Source of the DNA: Chloroflexota bacterium
GTDB taxonomy: Bacteria; Chloroflexota; Anaerolineae; Anaerolineales; UBA11858
Reading direction: 5' to 3'
Assembly (NCBI GenBank): GCA_018648225.1
Contig: JABGRQ010000121.1
Coordinates: 1 to 47,497 of the forward strand
DNA: 47,497 nucleotides
How positions within the stretch are numbered: position 1 is the stretch's first letter; each line of letters starts with the position of its first letter. A program made the position numbers and the translations under genes. The notes beneath the pieces were generated by a model. The model had not been told where the DNA came from, made no database searches, and saw only the letters and a list, made by a program, of their open reading frames with translations. This document shows positions 15,901 to 24,683 of this stretch, in pieces.

Positions 15901-18402
15901 TTATTCTTCAACCAACATTCGGCGCAGCACCTTGCCGACAAATGATTTGGGTAAATCTTCACGGAATTCAATTTCCCAGGGGACTGCGTACGCCTCCAGG
16001 CGTTTGCGGCACAAGTCCAGCAGTTCATCTTGTGAAAGATTCGTTCCCGGACGCGGCACAACAAACGCCTTGATCTTCTGTCCGCCCGCGCCAGCAGGGA
16101 TGCCAACTACGGCGACTTCGAGCACTTTGCTGTTTTCGTAGAGCACTTCTTCCACATCGCGCGGGTACACACTAAACTCACCGGCCATGATGGTATCACG
16201 TTTGCGGCTGATAATGGTAAAAAATCCGTCAGCGTCCATCACAGCCACATCGCCGGTATGCAGCCAGCCATCTTCGAGTACAGTTTCTGGCTCGGCAAGC
16301 GCATCCGGCTGCCAATACCCCGGCATCACCTGTGGGCCTTTGACCAATAATTCGCCAATCTGACCCGGCGGCAGGTCTTCTCCGCTCACCAGGTTGACGA
16401 TTTTCGCATCGGTGTTTGGGATGGGGATGCCAATCGAACCGGCGCGGTCCATGCCGTTGAGCGGATTGGCATGGGTCACCGGCGCCGACTCGGTAAGGCC
16501 ATATCCTTCCACTAATCGGCTGCGCGTCAACTTCTCGAAGGCTTCCTTAACTTCCACTGGCAGCGGAGCGGCTCCGCTGATACAGGCTTTAATCGAAGAC
16601 AGGCCATAATTGCGCACCCCGGGAGCCTGATTGATCAAGGCATAGATCGAGGGCACACCAGGGAATATCGTCGGTTTATATTCCTGGATATGCTGCAAAA
16701 CCTGTTCAAGTTCAAAGACCGGCAGCAGCACAACCGTCGCCCCGATACAAATGGGGATATTCATGGCCGTGGTCATGCCATAACTGTGCGTCAGGGGAAT
16801 GACAGCCAGGAAAGTCTCCTCACCGTACTGCACATCGGGAATCCAGTGGCGAGTTTGCAATGCGTTAGCCACCAGATTGGCGTGCGTCAGACAAACGCCT
16901 TTTGGCTCATCGGTGGTGCCACTGGTATAGAGGATTGCAGCCATATCGTCAAAATCGGCCTGATAATCAGGCGGTTCCCAGGGCGCGTCCATCATTTGGC
17001 GATCCATCATGGAGTAATCCAGCCCTGGAGGCGCTTCTTCGTGCAGTTGAAAACCGGCGGCTTGCCAACGCGCCATCAACTGCTTATAAACCCGCACAGA
17101 AAGTACAGTGCGAATATCGGCCAGAATCACTTTGAGGGGGATCTGCTGTTGGATGACGCGCGCCAACTCGCCAAATTCATTCAGCGTTATCAGAACTTTG
17201 GCATCCGTCTGCCGGATTTGTTTCAAAATCTGGGCGGCATCAGCTTCGGGGTTCGAGAGTACCACCACACCACCAATCTTCAGCGTAGCGTAATAGGCCA
17301 TCATCATCTGGGGCATATTGGGCAAGACCACCATCACATGATCGCCGGGCTGCACGCCCATACCGTGCAAGGCATGCGCAAACTGATTAACGCGCCGATC
17401 GAGTTGGCGATAGGTTAGTTTTGAGCCGTAGAAGATCGTAGCAATCTGGTTCGGCACCTGCTCGGCGGCAATCTCCAAAAAACGTGGCAAAGGCTGACGT
17501 GGAATAGGGCAGGTAAAGGGTGTGAATTTGCCATAGCTGTTCAGCCAGGGTCGGCTGCGCATCAGTTGCGATTTACCACCCTGCTCACGCCATGACATCC
17601 GCCGCCCTTCATCGGTCTGTTGAATAAAACGTTCAATGGCGCGGTTCACCGCCTGATGGCGCTCCAGTTGAACCTTGTGTTTCGACGCGCCAATATCCAT
17701 CACCTCGGCACCGGGCACAGCCTCGCTGGCACGATCAAAAGCCCAGCGCGGAAAATAGCGATCGCGCTCGCCGGTAATCACCAGCGAGGGCGTTGAGATT
17801 TTCGCCAGCACATCCCACCCTTTCCACTTGCGCAGATTATTGAGCATCATGCGTTTCATCACATGGACTTCGGCGTTCCAGCGCGGGCGATATTTCCAAA
17901 GGGGTTGGAATACGGCTACGGGGACGCGCGACAACAAGGCTGCGCTCCTGGGGAGGGGATATTCCCCGGCGGTGGCGATCAGGACGAGCTTTTCCAAGCG
18001 TTCGGGGTGTGCGGCGGCATACTCGGCGCAGATCGAACCCCCGAAGGAATGCCCCACCAACACGAATTTTTCGGGCAGATTCAGCGCGTCGGCAATGGCG
18101 TTGATGTCCGCCACCAGTTCGGGCATGGTGTATTCCGTAAAGGGGGCATCGCTCTGACCATGCCCGCGCAGATCAGGAACCACAACCCGATACTGATGGC
18201 TGAAATGGTTAATTTGATACTCCCAGGTTTCAGCACATCCCGCGTAACCATGCACCAGCACCAGGGTCTGTTCTGCCCCATCCGGAAAAACATCAATCAC
18301 ACTCAGCGATACATCCGCCAGTGCAGGAATCGGCACCCTCACCCGGTACAGATTCAAATCTAGTTGAACTTCCCTGTTTTTAAGCCCGCGCGGTTTCTTC
18401 AT
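15901..18402 (-). CDS. Fusion of an alpha/beta hydrolase and an AMP-forming acyl-CoA synthetase
   Basis: A protein of 833 residues. The N-terminal region (about 20-270) is an alpha/beta hydrolase with LVLVHGYAG, DLRGHGQSD and the nucleophile elbow GHSFGGS. The C-terminal region (about 300-830) is an ANL-superfamily acyl-CoA ligase with A3 motif LYTSGTTDEPKGV, A5 VEGYGLTE, A7 WLHTGD, the A8 hinge and a C-terminal catalytic Lys in SFVGKVLRRM. A plausible role is release of an acyl group from an ester followed by activation with CoA. GGAGG lies 7 bases before the third codon of the longest frame (MGM), so the second Met at 18402 is preferred. It stands at the head of a minus-strand run toward the deacetylase and selA. 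Confidence 0.9.
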   Translation of the reverse strand: MKKPRGLKNREVQLDLNLYRVRVPIPALADVSLSVIDVFPDGAEQTLVLVHGYAGCAETWEYQINHFSHQYRVVVPDLRGHGQSDAPFTEYTMPELVADINAIADALNLPEKFVLVGHSFGGSICAEYAAAHPERLEKLVLIATAGEYPLPRSAALLSRVPVAVFQPLWKYRPRWNAEVHVMKRMMLNNLRKWKGWDVLAKISTPSLVITGERDRYFPRWAFDRASEAVPGAEVMDIGASKHKVQLERHQAVNRAIERFIQQTDEGRRMSWREQGGKSQLMRSRPWLNSYGKFTPFTCPIPRQPLPRFLEIAAEQVPNQIATIFYGSKLTYRQLDRRVNQFAHALHGMGVQPGDHVMVVLPNMPQMMMAYYATLKIGGVVVLSNPEADAAQILKQIRQTDAKVLITLNEFGELARVIQQQIPLKVILADIRTVLSVRVYKQLMARWQAAGFQLHEEAPPGLDYSMMDRQMMDAPWEPPDYQADFDDMAAILYTSGTTDEPKGVCLTHANLVANALQTRHWIPDVQYGEETFLAVIPLTHSYGMTTAMNIPICIGATVVLLPVFELEQVLQHIQEYKPTIFPGVPSIYALINQAPGVRNYGLSSIKACISGAAPLPVEVKEAFEKLTRSRLVEGYGLTESAPVTHANPLNGMDRAGSIGIPIPNTDAKIVNLVSGEDLPPGQIGELLVKGPQVMPGYWQPDALAEPETVLEDGWLHTGDVAVMDADGFFTIISRKRDTIMAGEFSVYPRDVEEVLYENSKVLEVAVVGIPAGAGGQKIKAFVVPRPGTNLSQDELLDLCRKRLEAYAVPWEIEFREDLPKSFVGKVLRRMLVEE

Positions 18403-18676
18403 CCCCATGCCTCCTTTGATAACAATAAAGAACGGATATTACCGTAATATGCACGCCACCAAACCACTATGCCTATTATAAACCAGAATGCCCCCATACT
18501 GTGCGTTGTGGAGACGCGGTTCCCCAACAATCACACTATAAACATTATCTATTGGTTGCTATTGAATATCCTTATACCGCTGATGACATTACATACTGAC
18601 TTACTCGGGGCGAAGGCGATATATATTGTACAGTCTCGCAATTAAGCAATTTGATGATTGTTTTCAGGAAATTCTG

Positions 18677-18997
18677 ATGGATGAAGCCGTAAGAAAATTG
18701 GCCCGCAAGCGAGCTTCTTTTTGCAGTATTTTTGGCAATACACGCCGGGTACTCATCGCTTGGACACTCGGCGAAGATGAGATGTCGGTCGGCGATATTG
18801 CCAAAACACTTGATATTTCCTTGCAAAATACATCTCAACATTTACGCCTGATGAAAGACAAGGGCATTCTCAGCGCACGGCGGGATGGCAAAACAATCTT
18901 CTATCGCATTGCCGAGAATGAGTTAACCGATTCCTGTCCAATTATGCTACATACACAATATTCAGAGCCACTTAATAAGGAGCCTAAAAATGACTGA
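18677..18997 (+). CDS. ArsR-family winged-helix regulator (first gene of the sulfur operon)
   Basis: A 106-residue ArsR/SmtB-type repressor. The winged-helix region includes MSVGDIAKTLDISLQNTSQH (recognition helix) and the wing SARRDGKTIFYRI. Cys16 (RASFCSIFG) and Cys87 (TDSCPIM) are the only cysteines. Two cysteines of this general layout are used by SqrR/BigR-type regulators to sense persulfide, but the positions are not an obvious match, so that is inference. The ATG at 18677 has AGGAA 6 bases upstream; an upstream in-frame start lacks a site. The stop overlaps tusA by 8 bases, so this gene leads the operon and probably controls it. The 274-base gap upstream shows no convincing promoter or operator to me. 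Confidence 0.85.
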   Translation: MDEAVRKLARKRASFCSIFGNTRRVLIAWTLGEDEMSVGDIAKTLDISLQNTSQHLRLMKDKGILSARRDGKTIFYRIAENELTDSCPIMLHTQYSEPLNKEPKND

Positions 18998-19238
18998 TCT
19001 AACTACACTCGAAGCTGCAAAAATTGTCGATGCGCGCGCTATGGCCTGCCCTGGTCCGCTGCTAGAAGCCAAGAAAAGCATTGGCAGCGTCAAAGTAAAT
19101 GAAGTGCTTGAAATCTGGGCTGGCGACCCCAACACCAAGAACGACATGCCGCGCTGGTGTCAGAAGGTTGGGCATGAGTATCTCGGCGATTTGGTTGCCG
19201 ATGGCTACGAGCGACTATTCCTTAAACGACTGAAGTAG
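18990..19238 (+). CDS. TusA-family sulfur carrier protein
   Basis: An 82-residue TusA/SirA-like protein that carries sulfur as a persulfide. The hallmark CPGP is at residues 20-23 in DARAMACPGPLLEAKKSI, with Cys20 as the carrier; a second Cys57 (PRWCQKVGH) is present. The fold pattern and the late hydrophobic strand are normal. The ATG lies inside the end of the arsR gene. In dissimilatory sulfur oxidisers TusA hands sulfur to DsrE-type proteins and to Hdr-like complexes; the neighbours here (MvhD/Hdr/DsrE) fit that role. Confidence 0.9.
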   Translation: MTDLTTLEAAKIVDARAMACPGPLLEAKKSIGSVKVNEVLEIWAGDPNTKNDMPRWCQKVGHEYLGDLVADGYERLFLKRLK

Positions 19239-19249
19239 TGTCAAAGTTG

Positions 19250-19293
19250 AGGTGACAGCCACCTAAAACGACGCGAATAGGTGACTGTCACCT
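19250..19293. repeat. Pair of 15-bp palindromes between tusA and the mvhD-like gene
   Basis: AGGTGACAGCCACCT (19250-19264) and AGGTGACTGTCACCT (19279-19293) are direct near-copies 29 bases apart. The second is a perfect palindrome about its central T. The two can also pair with each other (14 of 15) around a 14-base loop. There is no T-tract, so this is not a standard terminator. It could be a tandem operator, an mRNA processing or stability hairpin, or a REP-like repeat. Confidence 0.8.
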
Positions 19294-19326
19294 ACACATA
19301 CACAACACGCAATTAAGGACAACCTT

Positions 19327-19764
19327 ATGGCAGAAAACCCCACAAGACACAGACCTAAAATACTAATTTTGGCGACCATATCAGGAGGCTACGCAGGCGC
19401 AGATTCGGTGGGACAGTTGCACGCTGACTACCCCACGAACAGCTATATCTTACCCGTTTTATGCCCCTGTATGTTCCCCGAAGAATTTTATATGCGCTGC
19501 TTCGAGCAGGGCATTGACGCAATTTTAGTGATGTACAGCGGCACCGACAGCTCCTATAAAGGCGGACCCGAACGAGCTGCCATGCTGGTTAACCAAACTT
19601 ATCCGCTGATGAAAGAGCGCGGCATTGACACTCGTCGGTTGCGACTGGCAGCAATTTGCACCGTTTGCACCAAACCCTTCCTGAAAGAAGTCAAGCAAAT
19701 AGATAAATTACTTGATGGGATCGGTTTTGTCCGCGACGAGATGACCAGCCCGGTGGCGGTGTGA
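19327..19764 (+). CDS. MvhD/FlpD-like (hydrogenase iron-sulfur subunit family) protein
   Basis: A 145-residue protein matching the MvhD/FlpD family, whose members carry a [2Fe-2S] cluster and pass electrons to HdrA; QmoB contains such a domain at its C-terminus. Visible family features are KILILATISGGYAGADSVGQ, the ILPVLCPCMFPEEF strand-helix, FEQGIDAILVMY and the closing GID..RLRLAAICTVCTKPF. Cysteines are at 46, 48, 58, 111 and 114. The usual family stretch of the C-H-P-G-D-C-H type is replaced by YSGTDSSYKGG with no Cys, so cluster ligation must differ. AAGGA lies 7 bases before the ATG. The next gene starts one base past its stop. Confidence 0.78.
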   Translation: MAENPTRHRPKILILATISGGYAGADSVGQLHADYPTNSYILPVLCPCMFPEEFYMRCFEQGIDAILVMYSGTDSSYKGGPERAAMLVNQTYPLMKERGIDTRRLRLAAICTVCTKPFLKEVKQIDKLLDGIGFVRDEMTSPVAV

Positions 19765-19765
19765 T

Positions 19766-21142
19766 ATGGAGACTACCTTGAACACTCTTCAAGTTGACGC
19801 TCTGGTGATGGGCGGCGGCATCGCGGGGATGCAATCTGCGTTAGACCTTGCAGATCAAGGCTACCAAGTTGCGCTGGTGGAGAAAGAAGCCAGCATCGGC
19901 GGAAAGATGATTGCCCTCAGCAAGGTTTTTCCCACGCTGGATTGCTGTAGCTGCATCACAACCCCAAAAATGTCGGCCGTAGCCCACCACGAAAATATCC
20001 AACTTTTCACTTATTGCGAGGTGCAGGCGGTTGAAGAAAATGGTGATGGCTTTACGACCACCATTTTGCAAAAACCACGCTACCTCGACGCAGATGCTTG
20101 CACAGGTTGTCGAATGTGCGAATATGCCTGCCCGATTGACCTTCGCAACCCCTTTGACCTAAATATGGGCGCAACCCGCGCCGTGCGCGTCCCCTTTTCG
20201 ACAGCCGTGCCGCAAATCGCTGTTTTGGATATGGAAAACTGCATCCTCTGCGGCAAATGCGAAAAAGCCTGCCCGGTTGGTTGTATTGACTTTGGCCAGC
20301 AGCCCGAAACTTTCGAGTTGCAAACAGATTCGATTATTCTGGCAACGGGGTTTGAGACCACGCCGCGCGATGCCAAAAAAGAATATGGCGCGGGCGAACT
20401 GCATAACGTAATTGATGGGCTGATGATGGAACGTCTGCTGGCTCCAACGGGACCTTATGGACGCATCCTGCGCCCAGGCGATGGCAAAGAGCCCGACTCG
20501 ATAGCCTATGTGCAGTGTGCTGGCTCCCGTGACCAAACATTGGGTGTGGAGTATTGCTCCCGCGTGTGCTGCATGTACGCGATCAAACAAGCAATGCTCA
20601 TCTCTGGCTCTTTACCGCTTGCCGACATCACCATTTATTACATGGACATCCGCGCTTTTGGCAAGGGTTATGAGCAGTTCTATCAGAATGCCAAAGCAAT
20701 GGGCGTGGAATTTATACGCGGCAAAGTGGCGCAAATCACACAAGATGAACATCAAAACCCGGTTGTAAAATTGGAAGCTATTGACAACGGTTCGAAAATC
20801 GTTGAGCGGACACACGATATGATCGTTCTTTCGGTGGGGATGTTACCGAGCTACGACACTGTGCCTATTTACCGAATCCCGGCTGGGGATGATGGCTTTG
20901 TCTATGTGCCAGAGCCAAATTCCGCCCCTTGCGTGACCGATCGCGAAGGAATCTTCGTAACCGGCGCAGCGGCGGGACCGATGGATATCGTAGACAGCAT
21001 TGTTATGGCGGGGGCAGCGGCAATGGAATCGGCAGCGTATATGGCTGAAAAACGGGAGCAAGTCCAAATCCATACCTTACGCTCCGCTCCAGACACAGGC
21101 GCGCAAGCCGAAGAAACAGAAATGGAGGTGGCGCATGTCTGA
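19766..21142 (+). CDS. HdrA/QmoA-like flavoprotein with two ferredoxin clusters
   Basis: A 458-residue HdrA-family FAD protein closest in size and layout to QmoA. It has the FAD-binding GGGIAG at 16-21 with IGGKMIALSKVFPTLDCC following, and two [4Fe-4S] motifs with Cys 112/115/118/122 and 159/162/165/169. The family signature VQCAGSRD then YCSRVCCMYAIKQA and the C-terminal FAD motif GIFVTGAAAGP follow. In Qmo, QmoA and QmoB pass electrons between cytosolic partners and the membrane subunit QmoC. The order here (this gene, a second HdrA, a QmoC-like gene) is that of qmoABC. No aprAB is seen. The start at 19766 sits 1 base after the previous stop; a TTG four codons later is possible. Confidence 0.88.
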   Translation: METTLNTLQVDALVMGGGIAGMQSALDLADQGYQVALVEKEASIGGKMIALSKVFPTLDCCSCITTPKMSAVAHHENIQLFTYCEVQAVEENGDGFTTTILQKPRYLDADACTGCRMCEYACPIDLRNPFDLNMGATRAVRVPFSTAVPQIAVLDMENCILCGKCEKACPVGCIDFGQQPETFELQTDSIILATGFETTPRDAKKEYGAGELHNVIDGLMMERLLAPTGPYGRILRPGDGKEPDSIAYVQCAGSRDQTLGVEYCSRVCCMYAIKQAMLISGSLPLADITIYYMDIRAFGKGYEQFYQNAKAMGVEFIRGKVAQITQDEHQNPVVKLEAIDNGSKIVERTHDMIVLSVGMLPSYDTVPIYRIPAGDDGFVYVPEPNSAPCVTDREGIFVTGAAAGPMDIVDSIVMAGAAAMESAAYMAEKREQVQIHTLRSAPDTGAQAEETEMEVAHV

Positions 21143-23174
21143 ATCCACCAATCCTAAAAAGAGAGCTGAAGAAATCCGCATTGGCGTTTATACCTGCTAT
21201 TGCGGCGGAAATATCAGTGATGTGGTTGATTGTGAGCATGTTTCAAAAGTAATGGGCGATATGCCAAATGTGGTCATCTCGCGAACAGATATGTCGATGT
21301 GCTCGGATGCGGGGCAAGCACTGATAGAGAAAGACATCGCCGGAAAAGGTATCAACCGCGTGATTGTGGGGGCGTGTGCGCCCTCGCTGCATGAGCAAAC
21401 TTTTCGGGGAACAGTGGCTCGTGCGGGGCTGAATCCATATCTTTACCACCACGTTGGTTTGCGTGAGCAGGATAGCTGGGTTTCAAAATGCGACTGTGAT
21501 GGTGCGACTTGCAAAGCTCTGAATCTGATGGCGGCGGGCATTGCCAAAACACGGCTGCTCGAACCGCTTGAGCCAATCCGCTTGGCGGCAGAACAACACG
21601 CACTGGTCATCGGCGGCGGCGTGGCGGGGTTACGCACTGCGCTGGATACAGCACGGCGCGGCATTCGCGTCACGTTGATTGAAAAATCACCCTTTTTAGG
21701 TGGACGCATGGCGCAGCTTAGCAAGATTTTCCCAACCGATGAAGATGCCTGTACCACGCTAGAAACGCTGATCCAAAAAGTGGTTTCGCATCCCAAAATC
21801 ACGATCTTTACCCAAGCAGAAGTGACCGGTGTTTCTGGTTATGTGGGCGATTATCAAATCAAAATCCAAGAGCAATCGCGCGGTATTCGTGAAGATATTG
21901 CCGAAGCCGTGCTGGATGCAAATATGCCAAAAGTCCCCGATGCCTTCAATTATGGATTGACCGAGCGCAAGGTGATTTACAAGGCTTATCCGGGCTGCTA
22001 CCCGCCCACCCCCGCGGTGGATTGGGAGAACTACGATGGCGAGCCGATTGTCATCAATGGGCAGCCGACCACCTTTTATAACGAACCCAAGAATTTCGAC
22101 TTGAAAGTCGGCGCAATCGTCGTGGCAACCGGATTTACACCCTATGAACCGCGCCTTGGGGAATATGGCTACAAGGAACTCCCCGAGGTGGTCACGCTGC
22201 CCCAATTGATTCGCCATTTGGCATTGGATAAGACGACACCCACCCTGACCTGGGCTGGACGCGCGGTTAACGACATCGCCCTGATCCATTGCGTGGGCAG
22301 CCGAGAACTCGAAGGCGTTCACAAACCCCAGGCGGATGGGCAAGTCAACAACTACTGCTCCCGCGTTTGCTGCACGGCAACTTTACACATGGCAAACGAG
22401 CTACGTGAGCGTTTCCCCGACACCAATATTTACGATTTCTACGAAGACATCCGCACCTACGGGCGTGGACATGAAACCTATTATCAAGAAGCTCTCGAAG
22501 GCATGGTGCGCTTCCTGCGCTTCCACGGTAACGAGCGTCCCGAAGTGGTCGCCGCCCCTGCCGGAGATACTCATCCCGTGCTGGTACGCGCTAAAGATCA
22601 TCTGACCTGGGGCGAAGAATTGGAAGTCCCTGTTGATTTAGTTGTATTGGCAGTCGGCATGTTGCCAACGCAAATTGACGACCTTGTAAAAATGCTCAAA
22701 GTCTCGCGCAGCGTAGATCGTTTCCTCGCAGAAGTGCATCCCAAATTGAAACCAGTCGAGACCGCCGTCAATGGCGTGATTTTGGCTGGCACAGCGCAAG
22801 GACCAATGACTATTCAAGAAAGTGTTGCGGCAGCTTCGGCGGCGGCGGTGAAAGTTTCCGTTTTGCTAGGGCAGGGAGAAGTGCAACTCGATCCATTTGT
22901 TGCCTATGTTGACCCATCAAAATGCGACGGGACGGGAGACTGCATCGAAGTCTGTAAGTACGAGGATGCGATAACGATGGAAACGGTCAACGTCAACGGA
23001 AAAGATGTGAGACGCGCTGTCGTCACCCCTGCAAATTGTGCGGGATGTGGCGGATGCGTGAGCGCCTGCCCGAATCGGGCTATCGACATCCAAGGCTGGA
23101 CATTGGATCAATACGATGCCATGGTAGACGCTATCGCCCTTGATCTATGGGAATTGATGGAGGTGCCAGCATGA
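21135..23174 (+). CDS. HdrA/QmoB-like flavoprotein with C-terminal ferredoxin domain
   Basis: A 679-residue HdrA-type flavoprotein. The N-terminal HdrA domain includes GVYTCYCGGNISDVVD and MCSDAGQALIEKD. The FAD domain begins LVIGGGVAGLRTALDTARRG, with HCVGSREL, YCSRVCCTATLHMAN and GVILAGTAQGP later. A C-terminal ferredoxin domain follows. Its first motif has Cys597, Cys603 and Cys607, but Thr600 where the second Cys is expected and Lys608 in place of Pro, so that site may hold a [3Fe-4S] cluster or none. The second motif is intact (Cys 635/638/641/645). Unlike canonical QmoB there is no fused MvhD domain; the MvhD-like protein is encoded separately upstream. The ATG has GGAGG 6 bases upstream and overlaps the previous gene by 8 bases. 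Confidence 0.88.
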   Translation: MSESTNPKKRAEEIRIGVYTCYCGGNISDVVDCEHVSKVMGDMPNVVISRTDMSMCSDAGQALIEKDIAGKGINRVIVGACAPSLHEQTFRGTVARAGLNPYLYHHVGLREQDSWVSKCDCDGATCKALNLMAAGIAKTRLLEPLEPIRLAAEQHALVIGGGVAGLRTALDTARRGIRVTLIEKSPFLGGRMAQLSKIFPTDEDACTTLETLIQKVVSHPKITIFTQAEVTGVSGYVGDYQIKIQEQSRGIREDIAEAVLDANMPKVPDAFNYGLTERKVIYKAYPGCYPPTPAVDWENYDGEPIVINGQPTTFYNEPKNFDLKVGAIVVATGFTPYEPRLGEYGYKELPEVVTLPQLIRHLALDKTTPTLTWAGRAVNDIALIHCVGSRELEGVHKPQADGQVNNYCSRVCCTATLHMANELRERFPDTNIYDFYEDIRTYGRGHETYYQEALEGMVRFLRFHGNERPEVVAAPAGDTHPVLVRAKDHLTWGEELEVPVDLVVLAVGMLPTQIDDLVKMLKVSRSVDRFLAEVHPKLKPVETAVNGVILAGTAQGPMTIQESVAAASAAAVKVSVLLGQGEVQLDPFVAYVDPSKCDGTGDCIEVCKYEDAITMETVNVNGKDVRRAVVTPANCAGCGGCVSACPNRAIDIQGWTLDQYDAMVDAIALDLWELMEVPA

Positions 23175-23467
23175 ATAAAGTAGAAGCCCGCGCACGCGCT
23201 GAGATGCTAAAAAACTTGCGCAAAGAACATAGCGTAACCGTAAAGTACACTCAAGCTCTGCTCAAAGAGCATAAGCGCATCCATCGTGAGATTTGTAAGG
23301 CGATCCGAGATACGCCCAAGACCGTGCCCGAGATCGCCGTGGCAGTTGAGATGCCCACTCATCAGGTTTTGTGGCATATCACTGCCCTAAAAAAATATGA
23401 CGTGGTCGCCGAAGAAGGTATGTGTGGCGAATATATTTTGTATAAACGTGCAGAGGAGAAAGCGTAA
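23171..23467 (+). CDS. Small winged-helix protein between qmoB-like and qmoC-like genes
   Basis: A 98-residue protein. A basic, helical N-terminus (MNKVEARARAEMLKNLRKE) is followed by a winged-helix-like region, with KTVPEIAVAVEMPTHQVLWH as the probable helix-turn-helix and ALKKYDVVAEEGMCGEYILY as the wing. Small wHTH proteins in this position are known from Hdr-type operons, but their role (DNA binding or complex assembly) is not settled. The ATG overlaps the previous stop (ATGA) and has GGAGG 8 bases upstream; the next gene also starts by overlapping its stop codon, so all three are translationally coupled. Confidence 0.78.
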   Translation: MNKVEARARAEMLKNLRKEHSVTVKYTQALLKEHKRIHREICKAIRDTPKTVPEIAVAVEMPTHQVLWHITALKKYDVVAEEGMCGEYILYKRAEEKA

Positions 23468-24642
23468 TGGCAACTCGAGTTGACCCTACTCTTCTGAAAG
23501 AATTGAAAAAATTCGGCGCAATCGGCGTTGAGAAATGCTTCAACTGCGGCAACTGTACCGCCATCTGCCCGCTCACCAGCGATGAATACGCTTTTCCACG
23601 CAACATGATCCGCATGGTACAGATCGGGCATAAAGAACGAATGTCGCAAAGCCTCGATCCGTGGCTCTGCTATTACTGCGGCGATTGTTCGGAGACCTGC
23701 CCGAAAGGCGCAGAACCTGGCGAAACGATGATGGCTGCCCGCCGCTGGCTAACCGCTCGATACGATTGGACGGGGCTGGCAGGAAAGTTCTATACCTCCA
23801 AAGTCTGGGAATTCGGCTCGATGATTTTACTTGCCATTCTCGTCATGCTGGCTTTCGTCTTCTTTAGCGGACCAATGGTGACGGATAGCGTGGAACTCAA
23901 CACCTTTGCCCCGCTCCACGTCGTCCACATGGCAGATTGGATCATGGCAGGCTTCCTGCTGCTCTTCATCGGCGGCAATATCCTGACCATGTACAAGAAA
24001 GTCATGCTTTCTGGCAATCAGACCGCTATCCCGCTCTCAATTTATATCTCAGAAGCCTGGCAATTGATTGTTCACGGGCTGACCCAAAAAGAATGGGATA
24101 CCTGCGTAGAAGAAGATGTTGAAAATAAAGAGATGACGCAGGAACGCATCGCCCGCATTACCCACCTGCTGCTTGTCAGCGGCTACGGGCTGATGCTCGT
24201 GCTGATCATCTTCTTCCTCTCCTGGTTCCAGACCGACAATATCTATCCGCTCTACCATCCGCAGCGTTGGCTCGGCTATTACGCCACTATCGTCTTGCTT
24301 TGGGGCGCGGGATATGCCCTCTGGGGACGCATTAAAAAGGGAATTCAAGCGCATCGCTTCTCGCACGCCAGCGATTGGATCTTCCCTGTGCTGCTCTTCG
24401 CAGTCGCCCTCACCGGCATCCTGCTGCACATCTTCCGCTATATGGGGCTGCCACTGCCAACCTATTACATCTACATCATCCACATGGCATTCACCGCTCC
24501 GATGCTCATTCTCGAAGTTCCCTTCGGCAAATGGGCACACCTCTACTACCGTCCACTGGCAATTTATTTCAAGGCGGTCAAAGTTAGAGCGGAAGAACAT
24601 AACCGAGAACTAGCTGGGGCAGTAGCCGCAGCAGCCGATTAG
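23467..24642 (+). CDS. QmoC/HdrC-like ferredoxin fused to a membrane cytochrome b domain
   Basis: A 391-residue protein with the QmoC layout: an HdrC-like dicluster ferredoxin domain at the N-terminus (Cys 24/27/30/34 and Cys 68/71/74/78), then about six membrane helices from residue 112 on (LLAILVMLAFVFF, WIMAGFLLLFIGG, HLLLVSGYGLMLVLIIFFL and so on). Histidines in or near helices (HMADWIM, THLLLVSG, LLHIFRYMGL, IIHMAF, KWAHLYYRP) are candidate haem b ligands, as in NarI/QmoC. It would link the soluble Hdr/Qmo subunits to the quinone pool. No HdrB-type CCG domain protein is in the operon, so heterodisulfide chemistry of the HdrB kind is not indicated. Confidence 0.9.
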   Translation: MATRVDPTLLKELKKFGAIGVEKCFNCGNCTAICPLTSDEYAFPRNMIRMVQIGHKERMSQSLDPWLCYYCGDCSETCPKGAEPGETMMAARRWLTARYDWTGLAGKFYTSKVWEFGSMILLAILVMLAFVFFSGPMVTDSVELNTFAPLHVVHMADWIMAGFLLLFIGGNILTMYKKVMLSGNQTAIPLSIYISEAWQLIVHGLTQKEWDTCVEEDVENKEMTQERIARITHLLLVSGYGLMLVLIIFFLSWFQTDNIYPLYHPQRWLGYYATIVLLWGAGYALWGRIKKGIQAHRFSHASDWIFPVLLFAVALTGILLHIFRYMGLPLPTYYIYIIHMAFTAPMLILEVPFGKWAHLYYRPLAIYFKAVKVRAEEHNRELAGAVAAAAD

Positions 24643-24683
24643 AAAAATATAGTTTTTTTTACACTTAATTTAGGAGGTGAGTT

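Noticed and set aside
19766-24642. Methanogen-type HdrABC heterodisulfide reductase
   Set aside because: No HdrB with CCG domains is encoded, and the membrane cytochrome b on the HdrC-like protein fits Qmo rather than soluble HdrABC.
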